Origin: Firmicutes bacterium UBA993
GTDB taxonomy: Bacteria; Bacillota; Dethiobacteria; DTU022
Length of the DNA stretch: 19,328 nucleotides
Assembly (NCBI GenBank): GCA_002292015.1
Contig: DBBD01000155.1
Coordinates: 1-19,328, forward strand
Direction of reading: 5' to 3'
A program made the translations under genes and the position numbers. Each line of letters starts with the position of its first letter. Position 1 is the stretch's first letter. The notes beneath the pieces were generated by a model, which searched no databases, had not been told where the DNA came from, and saw only the letters and a list, made by a program, of their open reading frames with translations. Shown one piece after another: positions 1 through 7,213 of the stretch.

Positions 1-1013
<1,013 letters not shown>

Positions 1014-1057
1014 CTGAAATTTAAAAAAGCCACTATGCAGTCTTGAGCGAACAGAAA

Positions 1058-1158
1058 ATGTCAAGGGGACGGGGTTGTTGACACGTTCAGTAACAGGGGT
1101 AATTGACCGTATACAGCTAACACGGCAGCAGTTGTCAACAACCCCGTCCCCTTGACAT
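1058..1158. repeat. REPIN-like inverted repeat element in the 23S-5S spacer
   Basis: Two perfect 26-bp inverted arms (1058-1083 and 1133-1158) flank a 49-bp centre. Each arm is itself a small hairpin: it starts TGTCAA and ends TTGACA around a G-rich loop with GGGGACGGGG. Two REP hairpins in opposite orientation are the layout of a REPIN, the non-autonomous unit moved by REP-associated tyrosine transposases (RAYT, Y1_Tnp). A GTCAAGGGGACGG core is, from memory, common in such repeats of Clostridia. No transposase gene is present here. A further 6-bp pair, GAACAG (1049-1054) and CTGTTC (1164-1169), extends the stem after short gaps and may belong to the element or to the original rRNA-processing stem. 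The element would be transcribed in the pre-rRNA. Confidence 0.8.
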
Positions 1159-1252
1159 GAAAACTGTTCTAATAAAGCTTGGTTGTCGTAAGAGAAGAAG
1201 AGGCGTAATGTCACTATCTAACCTCTAAACTCTTACTTTCAACCTCTGCCCT

Positions 1253-1371
1253 TTCTGGTGGGCATCGCGGAGGGGTTCCACCCGTTCCCTTCTCGAACAC
1301 GGAAGTTAAGCCCTCCAGCGCCGATGGTACTCGGGGCGCGAGCCCCCGGGAGAGTAGGTCCCCGCCAGAAA
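1253..1371 (+). rRNA. rrf: 5S ribosomal RNA
   Basis: A 5S rRNA of about 117-119 nt. The two ends pair (TTCTGGTGGG with CCCGCCAGAA), and the interior holds the conserved CCCGTTCC, TCGAACACGGAAGTTAAG and GAGAGTAGG segments of bacterial 5S rRNA. It lies on the same strand as the 23S gene, about 240 bp downstream; much of that distance is the inverted-repeat element. A terminator follows directly. The exact ends are uncertain by one or two bases. Confidence 0.96.
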
Positions 1372-1385
1372 ATCTTTATTAAATC

Positions 1386-1413
1386 AAGGCCTCCCACCGA
1401 AGTGGGAGGCCTT
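1386..1413 (+). terminator. Rho-independent terminator of the rRNA operon
   Basis: A perfect 12-bp stem, AAGGCCTCCCAC (1386-1397) with GTGGGAGGCCTT (1402-1413), closed by a CGAA tetraloop, 15 bases after the 5S gene. The T-run is weak (TGTGCTGTTTGTG), but the stem is very stable. No tRNA genes lie between 5S and this hairpin, so the operon ends here. Confidence 0.85.
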
Positions 1414-1546
1414 GTGCTGTTTGTGCGCCCGGCATAGGATTAAAAGATGACGATCATAAGTTGACGGTTGTAGTCTGTTTCTGTGTCCTGGCTACTGCTA
1501 AGATCAGGTAATCCTTGTTCTGTAGTCACACGGCGATTTAAGTTAC

Positions 1547-1897
1547 TCAAAGCTTCGGTATCTTACGCCAGTGGTAGAGATAAACCGGCAGGGCTACGGC
1601 GATGAATGCGAGGCCGCGCAACAGGTCGCGGAACAGGCGGAGAGTCATATTTTCCCTGCTGATCGCATCAAAGCGTTCCCGCTCCTGTTCGATAAATTCG
1701 GCCCCGAATCGTTCTTCCCACAGCGCCAGGTCCGGGGTTGCATGCCGCAGAGCGTAGGGGTTGAATTCTTCGTATGCTGGAGCAATAAAAGCAATGGCAG
1801 TCTGGGTAATTGTTACCGCCCCGAAAATGATCAGGATCAGGGAGACGAAGCTGACCAGGTAAAAATAAACATGTTCTAAATCCCAGTTGATTTTCAT
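1547..1897 (-). CDS. Small two-TM membrane protein, paralogue B of a tandem pair
   Basis: A 116-residue protein with a hydrophobic segment at about residues 9-40, a charged and probably extracytoplasmic central part rich in Glu and Arg (about 43-85), and a second hydrophobic segment near 93-109 ending in YLYHWRKI. The layout suggests two membrane helices with both ends in the cytoplasm. It resembles the DUF5671-type small membrane proteins of Clostridia and Chloroflexi, whose function is unknown; that family call is from memory. The start MKINWD at 1897 is preferred over an upstream in-frame ATG at 1966 because GAGG stands 9 bases before it and the longer form would overlap the upstream gene. 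It lies 22 bp after its paralogue, so the two are probably co-transcribed. Confidence 0.75.
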   Translation of the reverse strand: MKINWDLEHVYFYLVSFVSLILIIFGAVTITQTAIAFIAPAYEEFNPYALRHATPDLALWEERFGAEFIEQERERFDAISRENMTLRLFRDLLRGLAFIAVALPVYLYHWRKIPKL

Positions 1898-1919
1898 CAG
1901 TAAAGCCTCGCTTTCTCTG

Positions 1920-2273
1920 TTATGGTTTAATCTGTCTCCAGTGATAGAAGTAAAACGGTACGGCAATTATCATCAGGGCAATTGCATTGAGCAGGCTACG
2001 CTTGGTGAATCCTTGAGAGAAGATATCAGTTTTTTCCTGCTCTGCCCTTCTAACTTCCAGTTCCGCCAATGGAGGAGGGTCAAAAACCGGCAGAGTCCGC
2101 TCGCCTTTGTATTCCGGGAAATATACGTAAATCAGCGGCATATTCGGTCTATCCGGCAGCGCCAGTTGAGCAGCGCTGCTAATGGCGGATATGGTTCCAC
2201 CGACAAAAAGGAAAAGCGTTACCAGGCAAACCAGGTAAAAATAGAGGTTTTTTATGCTCCAGCTCTGGGCCAT
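1920..2273 (-). CDS. Small two-TM membrane protein, paralogue A of a tandem pair
   Basis: A 117-residue protein built like its downstream neighbour. It has an N-terminal WSIKNLYFYLVCLVTLFLF helix, a proline- and glutamate-rich middle, and a C-terminal helix ending FYFYHWRQI. The shared N-terminal LYFYLV/VYFYLV and C-terminal YHWR(K/Q)I motifs make the two genes a likely old tandem duplication, though the middle parts have diverged strongly. DUF5671-like proteins often have this form; no function is known. The ATG at 2273 has an AAAGGTGAT-type ribosome binding site about 10 bases upstream. This gene would be first in the two-gene operon. Confidence 0.75.
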   Translation of the reverse strand: MAQSWSIKNLYFYLVCLVTLFLFVGGTISAISSAAQLALPDRPNMPLIYVYFPEYKGERTLPVFDPPPLAELEVRRAEQEKTDIFSQGFTKRSLLNAIALMIIAVPFYFYHWRQIKP

Positions 2274-2322
2274 TATTGATCATCACCTTTCCGGTTTGAT
2301 GAAAATGCGTTTTCTCATTTAG

Positions 2323-2350
2323 CTTATAATACTATTTAGCAAAAAAGCAA
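2323..2350 (-). promoter_or_regulatory. Candidate sigma-A promoter for the membrane-protein pair
   Basis: On the minus strand, TTGCTT (2345-2350) and TATAAG (2323-2328) stand 16 bases apart, about 50 bases before the ATG at 2273. The -35 match is weak (3 of 6), so this is a position-based inference. Confidence 0.35.
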
Positions 2351-2465
2351 GCACTAAGTCAGCGGCAAGCCGATCATGGGGAGCAGTCGCTCAGTGTTAT
2401 TAAGAAGACAGCACTGATCTAAAAAAAGAGGGTAGGAATATAATTAGATATCTTCTGGCTGCGAA

Positions 2466-2807
2466 CTATAAAAATCCGGTGAGATGGGTTTTAAAAAGTC
2501 TTTCCAGGGAAAGTTCAGCCTCTTCCCGAAACTGTCCATAGGCGTTGGTTAAGGCTTTGGCCCGTGAGGTCAGCTTTGAGTAGCCGCCGCCTGCTCCACC
2601 GGTCTGTTTTTCCAGTAGGGGGTAGCCAAGATTTTTTTCAATAGTCTTGATTAGACGCCAGGCTTGACTGTAAGACATGTTAATTTCAGTGGCGGCCTGC
2701 CTGAGCGAACCCGTTCGCTCAACGCGAGCCAAAATATCCCAGGGGCCGTCGCCATAAATTTTGACGCCCTTTTCCTCGATCCAAATTTTTGCTTTAATTA
2801 TACTCAT
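2466..2807 (-). CDS. ModE-type winged helix-turn-helix regulator (DNA-binding domain only)
   Basis: A 113-residue protein matching the N-terminal domain of ModE, the molybdate-responsive regulator. It has GPWDILARVERTGSLRQAA leading into the helix-turn-helix, NMSYSQAWRLI as recognition helix, then EKNLGYPLLEKQTGG and a Gly-rich wing (about residues 70-76). The LTSRAKAL segment that follows is also typical. It has no C-terminal TOBE/MOP domain, so any molybdate or tungstate sensing is not shown; many clostridial genomes have this short form near molybdoenzyme genes, but none is seen here. The start at 2807 is chosen over the ATG at 2858 because GGGTGA lies about 6 bases upstream and ModE-like proteins begin near this point. 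It is transcribed toward the membrane-protein pair. Confidence 0.85.
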   Translation of the reverse strand: MSIIKAKIWIEEKGVKIYGDGPWDILARVERTGSLRQAATEINMSYSQAWRLIKTIEKNLGYPLLEKQTGGAGGGYSKLTSRAKALTNAYGQFREEAELSLERLFKTHLTGFL

Positions 2808-2989
2808 CTGTTCACCCGCAGTGCCTAAGTGTCCCACCTCCAACATGCCTGCCTGCACTGCCGTTTACCGGTCTCTATCAGCTAGCCGGCTAAATACTAA
2901 AGAGAAGGCGCATATCTCCGGTTTTACAGCGCTGGGAGAAGCAGTCCGGCAGCGTGTGGGCGAAATTATTAACCCCGCGTAGTTGAATA

Positions 2990-4147
2990 TTATCGGATTA
3001 TTTGGGTCTCCAGCGTTTTCATCGCCTCGTCAAGTAAAAACTCCAGGTCCAGGTTTTGCTCAGATCTTTCCACCACCGCCAGCTTCGGTTTGGTTACCGG
3101 ACTGCCTGGTACGAAAAGGGTGCAGCAGTCCTCAAAGGGCAGGATCGATGTCTGATAGGTATCTATTTTTTCGGCAATACCGGTAATTTCCAGCTTGTCA
3201 AAGCCGATTAGCGGCCTTAAGATCAGCATCCTGGTTGCCTTGCTGATCACATCGATACTCTCCAGGGTCTGGCTTGCCACCTGGCCTAAACTTTCACCGG
3301 TAACCAATGCTTGCAGCTTCCGCTGCCCGCAGAGCCTTTCGGCCAGGCGTAGCATCATCCGGCGCAGCAAAATAACGCCCAACTCATCCGGACAGTTTTT
3401 ACGCAGGGCCTCCTGAATTTTAGTCACGCTGACCTGGTGCAGGGGTAATTTGTAGCCGTATAAAACTAACTTGCGGCAGAGATCGACCACTTTTTCCAGG
3501 GAATGTCTGCTGGTAAAGGGAAAGCTGTGAAAATGAACAGCCTCCACGCTTAACCCCCGTTTCATCGCCAGCCAACCGGCTGCCGGACTGTCAATGCCCC
3601 CGGAGAGAAGAAGCAAGGCCCGCCCACAGGTGCCTACCGGTAAGCCACCGGGTCCGGAAATGCGTTCCAGGTAAAGATAAGCTTTATGGTAGCCTATCTC
3701 GACCTCCAGGGTAAAGGAAGGGTCGTCTATCTTTACTGCAAGGCCCGGATAGCTATGTAGCAGATGAGCGCCCAGGATCCGGTTCAGTTCAGGTGAACTG
3801 TAGGGAAAATCTTTATTGGAACGGCGGGCCTTGACCTTAAAAGTATTTTTGCTGTCCGGCAGATCTCTGACAATCCCGGCGGCCTTCTCTTTTATTGCTT
3901 CAATGTCGAGCACTGTTTCATAGACGGGGCTGAAGGATGTCAAGCCAAAGATCCGGCCAAGGCGTATCGTTATCTGGTGCAGAACTGCGTCAGGGCAGTT
4001 TACACTGAAGCGGCCACGGTGCCTGGTAACCGATGCCTCCAGATCATGAAGCGCACCTTTCAAGTTACGATGTAATTGTTGCTCAAACTGGCCGCGGTTC
4101 TTACCCTTGAGGGCGATTTCCCCGTAGCGAACCAGGATTGTGGCCAT
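2990..4147 (-). CDS. thiI: tRNA 4-thiouridine synthase / thiamine biosynthesis sulfurtransferase ThiI
   Basis: ThiI activates U8 of tRNA with ATP and inserts sulfur to make 4-thiouridine; it also feeds sulfur to the thiamine thiazole in many bacteria. The 385-residue protein begins with the ferredoxin-like/THUMP region (GEIALKGKNRGQFE, residues 9-22) and has the PP-loop ATP pyrophosphatase motif SGGIDSPAAG at 182-191. The conserved PFEDCCTLFVP segment follows, with the probable reactive cysteine at 341-342. It lacks the C-terminal rhodanese domain of E. coli ThiI, as is usual in Bacillus and clostridia, where a dedicated cysteine desulfurase (NifZ) supplies the persulfide. Just such a gene sits 26 bp upstream on the same strand. 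The ATG at 4147 has AAAGGA about 10 bases upstream. Confidence 0.96.
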   Translation of the reverse strand: MATILVRYGEIALKGKNRGQFEQQLHRNLKGALHDLEASVTRHRGRFSVNCPDAVLHQITIRLGRIFGLTSFSPVYETVLDIEAIKEKAAGIVRDLPDSKNTFKVKARRSNKDFPYSSPELNRILGAHLLHSYPGLAVKIDDPSFTLEVEIGYHKAYLYLERISGPGGLPVGTCGRALLLLSGGIDSPAAGWLAMKRGLSVEAVHFHSFPFTSRHSLEKVVDLCRKLVLYGYKLPLHQVSVTKIQEALRKNCPDELGVILLRRMMLRLAERLCGQRKLQALVTGESLGQVASQTLESIDVISKATRMLILRPLIGFDKLEITGIAEKIDTYQTSILPFEDCCTLFVPGSPVTKPKLAVVERSEQNLDLEFLLDEAMKTLETQIIR

Positions 4148-4173
4148 CAGTCACTGTCCTTTCACAAATGTTA

Positions 4174-5331
4174 TTATTTAAAAAGCGATCTTAAATACTC
4201 TACGGCGTCGGTAGTTTCTTTTGCAGCCAGCGTTATTTCATCCAAATCATTTAAGATGGAAAAGCTAAAGCGCAGTGAGCCGGTCAGCAGGTCATCTTTC
4301 AGGCCGATTGCCTTCAGAACGTGGCTCGGTTCAGGGTGGCGGGAGTGGCAGGCTGAACCGGCTGAAACATAAACCTGTTTTTCTTCCAGCGCATGTAAGA
4401 GCATCTCGGCTTTTATGCCGGGAAAAGCCAGGTTTATGATATGCGGGGCCGCTTTTTCGGGTTCCGGCCCGTTAACGGAAAAGTCAATACCGCTCTCTTC
4501 GAGGCGTTTCAGGAAGGTGCGTTTTAAAGTCACAAAGGCGGTTTCTTTTTTACCCTGTGCGCTGCCGGAAATCCGGGCAGCAAGGCCAAAACCGGCCAGG
4601 GCTGCAGTATTCTCAGTGCCGGAACGCAAGCCGGCCTCCTGTCCTCCGCCGTGCAGCAGCGGATCTAAGGGCGTACCTCTTTTTACCCAGAGGCAGCCGG
4701 CTCCCTTCGGCCCGTGAATTTTATGGCTGCTACAGCTGATCAAATCAGCCTGCCATCCTTCAGGATCAAGCGTCAGCCTGGCAAATGACTGAACGGCATC
4801 TACATGGAACAGGGTCCGCGGGTTTTTTGTCTTGATTATCCGGCCAATTGCGGTCAATGGCAAAATGGTGCCGATCTCGTTGTTTACATGGATGATACTG
4901 ACCAGTGTGGTTGCCGGGCCTATCTCATGCTGCAGCATCTCCAGATCGATCATTCCGCTCGCATCGACAGGAAGGTAGCTGGCTCTAAAACCTTCTTTTT
5001 CCAGGTAGCGGAAACAATTGATGGTCGAGTGATGTTCAAAGGCGGTGGTAACCAGGTGGTCGCCGCGTTTCCGGTTACGCCTGGCCGCGCCGCAGATGGC
5101 CAGGTTGTTGGCTTCGGTGCCTCCGGAGGTAAAGATTATCTCCTGCTCGCGCACCCCTAAGACGTTGGCTACCTGGCGTCTCGCTGCGGTGATTATCCGC
5201 TTGGCCTCGATCCCCTTGTAGTGTATGGCGGAAGGATTGCCGAAAAACTGCTCCTGCACCCGGCTCATCAGGTCAAGAACCTCAGGGTGAGGAGGGGTTG
5301 TGGCGCTGTTGTCGAGATAAGCTCCTTTCAA
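4174..5331 (-). CDS. Cysteine desulfurase (NifS/IscS family, probable sulfur donor to ThiI)
   Basis: A PLP enzyme that takes sulfur from cysteine as a protein-bound persulfide. In 385 residues one sees YLDNSATTP at the N-terminus, GGTEANN (70-76), the PLP-stacking His at about 100, HVDAVQ (177-181), the PLP lysine in SSHKIHGPKG (Lys204), RSGTEN (236-241) and the catalytic Cys328 in SAGSACHS. The neighbouring thiI, 26 bp downstream, argues for a NifZ-like role in tRNA thiolation; a NifU-like scaffold gene lies upstream, so a role in Fe-S assembly is also possible. The start is a TTG at 5331 with GGGAGG 8 bases before it. It overlaps by four bases (TTGA) the stop of a candidate 17-codon ORF. 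Confidence 0.94.
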   Translation of the reverse strand: MKGAYLDNSATTPPHPEVLDLMSRVQEQFFGNPSAIHYKGIEAKRIITAARRQVANVLGVREQEIIFTSGGTEANNLAICGAARRNRKRGDHLVTTAFEHHSTINCFRYLEKEGFRASYLPVDASGMIDLEMLQHEIGPATTLVSIIHVNNEIGTILPLTAIGRIIKTKNPRTLFHVDAVQSFARLTLDPEGWQADLISCSSHKIHGPKGAGCLWVKRGTPLDPLLHGGGQEAGLRSGTENTAALAGFGLAARISGSAQGKKETAFVTLKRTFLKRLEESGIDFSVNGPEPEKAAPHIINLAFPGIKAEMLLHALEEKQVYVSAGSACHSRHPEPSHVLKAIGLKDDLLTGSLRFSFSILNDLDEITLAAKETTDAVEYLRSLFK

Positions 5332-5381
5332 AAGCCGGCCCTCCCATAAACATAAATTGCTTCAGGGTAAGTTTTGAACAT
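5328..5381 (-). CDS. Candidate 17-codon upstream ORF coupled to the cysteine desulfurase
   Basis: A short frame reading MFKTYPEAIYVYGRAGF then TGA. The ATG has a strong GGAGG ribosome binding site 7 bases upstream (CCGGAGGTTAGGAAATG on the minus strand). Its TGA overlaps the TTG start of the cysteine desulfurase in a TTGA, the usual geometry of translational coupling. The desulfurase has its own GGGAGG inside this frame. It may be a leader peptide, a small protein, or chance. The peptide has no cysteine, so a simple cysteine attenuator is not supported. No homologue is recognised. Confidence 0.35.
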   Translation of the reverse strand: MFKTYPEAIYVYGRAGF

Positions 5382-5435
5382 TTCCTAACCTCCGGGTATT
5401 GACCGCTGATCCCCGGTCCGGGAAGGGGTTGAAAA

Positions 5436-5464
5436 GTTATCCTTAATTACCAGGGCAGGTGCAA
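5436..5464 (-). promoter_or_regulatory. Candidate promoter of the desulfurase-thiI operon
   Basis: On the minus strand, TTGCAC (5459-5464) and GATAAC (5436-5441) are 17 bases apart. They lie between the NifU-like gene's terminator and the candidate leader ORF. A tight palindrome, CCCGG-T-CCGGG (5412-5422), lies just downstream of the predicted start. The hexamers match sigma-A only moderately. Confidence 0.4.
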
Positions 5465-5479
5465 AAATAGCTATAAATG

Positions 5480-5506
5480 AAAAGACCCGGGCTGCCCCGG
5501 GCTTTT
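5480..5506 (-). terminator. Rho-independent terminator after the NifU-like gene
   Basis: CCCGGG (5486-5491) pairs with CCCGGG (5496-5501) around CTGC, extended by G/C and AAAA/TTTT after one bulged A. Read on the minus strand, the stem is followed by TCTTTTCATTTAT, so it ends the NifU-like transcript 15 bases past its stop codon. The stem is nearly symmetric and could also stop transcription from the other side. It separates the NifU-like gene from the desulfurase-thiI unit. Confidence 0.8.
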
Positions 5507-5520
5507 CTTTTGTTTGCCGG

Positions 5521-5742
5521 TTAGACTGATACAACTTCCTTTACCGCAGCAACTTCCTGCTTCAGCACTCGTTCAATACCCTGTTTCAGGGTTATCTGAG
5601 ACATGGGGCAACCGCCGCAGGCGCCCGTCAGTTTAACCTTGACGATGCCGTCGTCACCGACTTCAACCAATTCAACATCGCCTCCGTCCCGTTGCAGGGC
5701 CGGGCGGATTTTATCCAGGGCTTTTTCAACTTGTTCTTTCAT
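5521..5742 (-). CDS. NifU-like Fe-S cluster scaffold/carrier (Nfu domain)
   Basis: A 73-residue single-domain protein matching the C-terminal NifU (Nfu) domain, which binds a [4Fe-4S] cluster between two subunits and hands it to client proteins. The cluster-binding CxxC is visible in LTGACGGCPMSQITLKQGIE, and the preceding LQRDGGDVELVEV is the usual family signature. The start at 5742 gives MKEQVEKALDKIRPALQ, a normal family N-terminus, with AGGAGG about 11 bases upstream; an in-frame ATG at 5805 would add 21 atypical residues and start inside the promoter region. It has its own promoter and terminator, so it is probably expressed apart from the neighbouring desulfurase. In this organism it could serve the many Fe-S enzymes of the Wood-Ljungdahl pathway, an inference. 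Confidence 0.93.
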   Translation of the reverse strand: MKEQVEKALDKIRPALQRDGGDVELVEVGDDGIVKVKLTGACGGCPMSQITLKQGIERVLKQEVAAVKEVVSV

Positions 5743-5771
5743 CTCCACTGAGCCTCCTTTTACTGTTTGCA

Positions 5772-5812
5772 TTCCGTGGAACGGAAAAATAATGCTCATT
5801 AGCATTATAGCA
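5772..5812 (-). promoter_or_regulatory. Extended -10 promoter and overlapping palindromes upstream of the NifU-like gene
   Basis: On the minus strand, TGCTATAAT (5804-5812) is an extended -10 element. A 7-4-7 palindrome, TAATGCT-CATT-AGCATTA (5790-5807), overlaps the -10 and the expected transcription start, as a repressor operator would. A second palindrome, TTCCGT-GGA-ACGGAA (5772-5786), lies just downstream, within the leader. No -35 of good quality is seen. The regulator is not identified; the site is not a canonical Fur 19-mer. Confidence 0.45.
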
Positions 5813-5924
5813 TATTCCTTGATTATAGGTGCTCAGATAGTAACGCCTTAATACAACAGGCGGTTATAATTCTGCTGAAAAATTGACAACCTCTTCAGCT
5901 GTGAGGCTCTTCGATGCCCCTCGA

Positions 5925-5953
5925 TTGACAGCGGCTTCATGATCGCTGATAAT
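5925..5953 (+). promoter_or_regulatory. Sigma-A promoter of the thioredoxin-reductase-like gene
   Basis: TTGACA (5925-5930), a 17-base spacer and GATAAT (5948-5953): 11 of 12 consensus bases at ideal spacing. The start of transcription would fall near 5960, giving a leader of about 98 nt. Within the 315-bp gap between the NifU-like gene and this gene, this promoter and the divergent NifU-like promoter are the only clear features. Confidence 0.65.
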
Positions 5954-6057
5954 TACCGTGAATAGTATTAAACCCCTTCCTTAAGCCAGTTTGACTGAAT
6001 CGGAGAACATAAGTAATTGACAGCAAAAGAATATGAATCGTCCGGGAGGTAGAGGAA

Positions 6058-6981
6058 TTGGCCGTTAACAAAGTGTACGATATGCTGATTATCGGCGGTG
6101 GACCGGCTGGTGCGGTGGCAGCTCTTTACGGGACGCGGGCTGGGCTCTCCGTTTTGGTGATTGAAAAAATGATGCTTGGCGGTGAAATTACCTCTACCGC
6201 CCGGCTTGATAATTACCCGGGTTTCCCCGATGGGGTCGGCGGTTCAGAATTTGGCACCCTGTTAGAGAAACAGCTGGCCAATTTAGAGGCGCCCGTGCAC
6301 ATTGGTGATATTGAAACAGTTAAGCTGGAAGGAGATCTAAAGAAGGTTTCCTGCTCTTCCGGTGAATTTGAAGGTAAAACGGTGCTGATTGCTAGCGGCA
6401 CCCTGCCAAACCTGCTTGGCATTGACGGAGAGCTCGAGCTACGCGGACGTGGTGTTTCATACTGTGCAACCTGCGATGCCGCCTTCTTCCGCGGTAAAAC
6501 GATTGTTGTGGTTGGCGGCGGAGATGCAGCCCTGGAGGAAACTGTATTCTTATCCCGCTTCGCTGAAAAAATTTACCTGGTTCACCGTCGCGACAAGTTT
6601 CGCGGCGGTAGCTGGCTGCAGGACAAAGTGCAAAAGCTGCCGATGGTCGAAGTGTTGTGGAACACTACCGTCAGCAAGATTAACGGCGATAAAAAGGTCA
6701 GCTCCTTGCAGATCAGACAAAATGGCCAAGAACGTTCATTGGAGGTTGACGGCATCTTTATCTACGCCGGTCGTCAGCCCAATGTCCCATTTCTGGCAGG
6801 GGCTGCATTGGAGCGCGATGAACACGGGTATATCCTGACCAACGATAAAATGGAAACATCTATTAAAGGGGTTTATGCTGCCGGTGATGTGCGCCGAAAA
6901 TTTTTACGCCAAGTAATCACGGCAGCTGCCGACGGAGCAATTGCCGCAACAGCCGTATCGCAATATCTTTATACCTACTGA
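6058..6981 (+). CDS. trxB: Thioredoxin-disulfide reductase family flavoprotein (TrxB-like)
   Basis: A 307-residue cytoplasmic flavoenzyme expected to pass electrons from NADPH through FAD to a thioredoxin-type partner. It shows the FAD-binding GGGPAG (13-18), the redox-active CATC pair (Cys136 and Cys139), the pyridine-nucleotide Rossmann motif GGGDAA (153-158) followed by HRRDKFR (176-182, the pattern linked to NADPH), and the C-terminal FAD motif GVYAAGDVR (271-279). The residue after CATCD is Ala where most TrxB have Gly. Length and order are normal. The start is TTG at 6058 with GGGAGG 8 bases upstream. No thioredoxin or glutaredoxin gene adjoins, so the partner, and whether this is the housekeeping TrxB or a ferredoxin-linked variant, stay open. 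Confidence 0.9.
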   Translation: MAVNKVYDMLIIGGGPAGAVAALYGTRAGLSVLVIEKMMLGGEITSTARLDNYPGFPDGVGGSEFGTLLEKQLANLEAPVHIGDIETVKLEGDLKKVSCSSGEFEGKTVLIASGTLPNLLGIDGELELRGRGVSYCATCDAAFFRGKTIVVVGGGDAALEETVFLSRFAEKIYLVHRRDKFRGGSWLQDKVQKLPMVEVLWNTTVSKINGDKKVSSLQIRQNGQERSLEVDGIFIYAGRQPNVPFLAGAALERDEHGYILTNDKMETSIKGVYAAGDVRRKFLRQVITAAADGAIAATAVSQYLYTY

Positions 6982-7136
6982 GTTGTTAGCTGATAGCTGT
7001 TTAGCCCTGGTATTTTTCCCCTAAACCCTACGGTTGGCCGGCTGAGAACTGAAGGGGTTCGCCGGCAGCCCCTCACCCTATCCTCTCCCCGGCTTAGATT
7101 TGACCGGTTTAAATTTATTTCTGCTCAAATTTATTC

Positions 7137-7191
7137 TTGCCTATTCCCTTGAAACATGAGATACTAATAACGAAGGTCAGAGATGGTCAAA
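7137..7191 (+). promoter_or_regulatory. CtsR operator with overlapping promoter of the ctsR-clpC operon
   Basis: The direct heptad repeat GGTCAGA-GAT-GGTCAAA (7175-7191) fits the CtsR box consensus RGTCAAA-NAN-RGTCAAA with one mismatch. Just upstream are TTGCCT (7137-7142) and GATACT (7160-7165), 17 bases apart, a plausible sigma-A promoter with its start inside or next to the operator. CtsR made by the first gene would thus repress its own operon and release it on heat or protein stress, as known in Bacillus. The operator is the firmer part of the call. Confidence 0.8.
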
Positions 7192-7213
7192 CATTTATGG
7201 CAGGGGAGCATCG

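Noticed and set aside
1887..2279. 130-codon plus-strand frame opposite the upstream membrane-protein gene
   Set aside because: It is a shadow of the minus-strand gene, whose hydrophobic pattern, ribosome site and paralogue support the minus strand.
2858..2982. Plus-strand frame ending TALGEAVRQRVGEIINPA in the gap between thiI and the ModE-like gene, possibly a gene remnant
   Set aside because: It has no ribosome site or recognised family, and its upstream part is antisense to the ModE-like gene; 30 plausible codons are not enough.
7037..7072. GCCGGC repeats and GGGG/CCCC pairing after the trxB-like gene, as a terminator
   Set aside because: The stems are short and interrupted with no T-run after them; not good enough to call.
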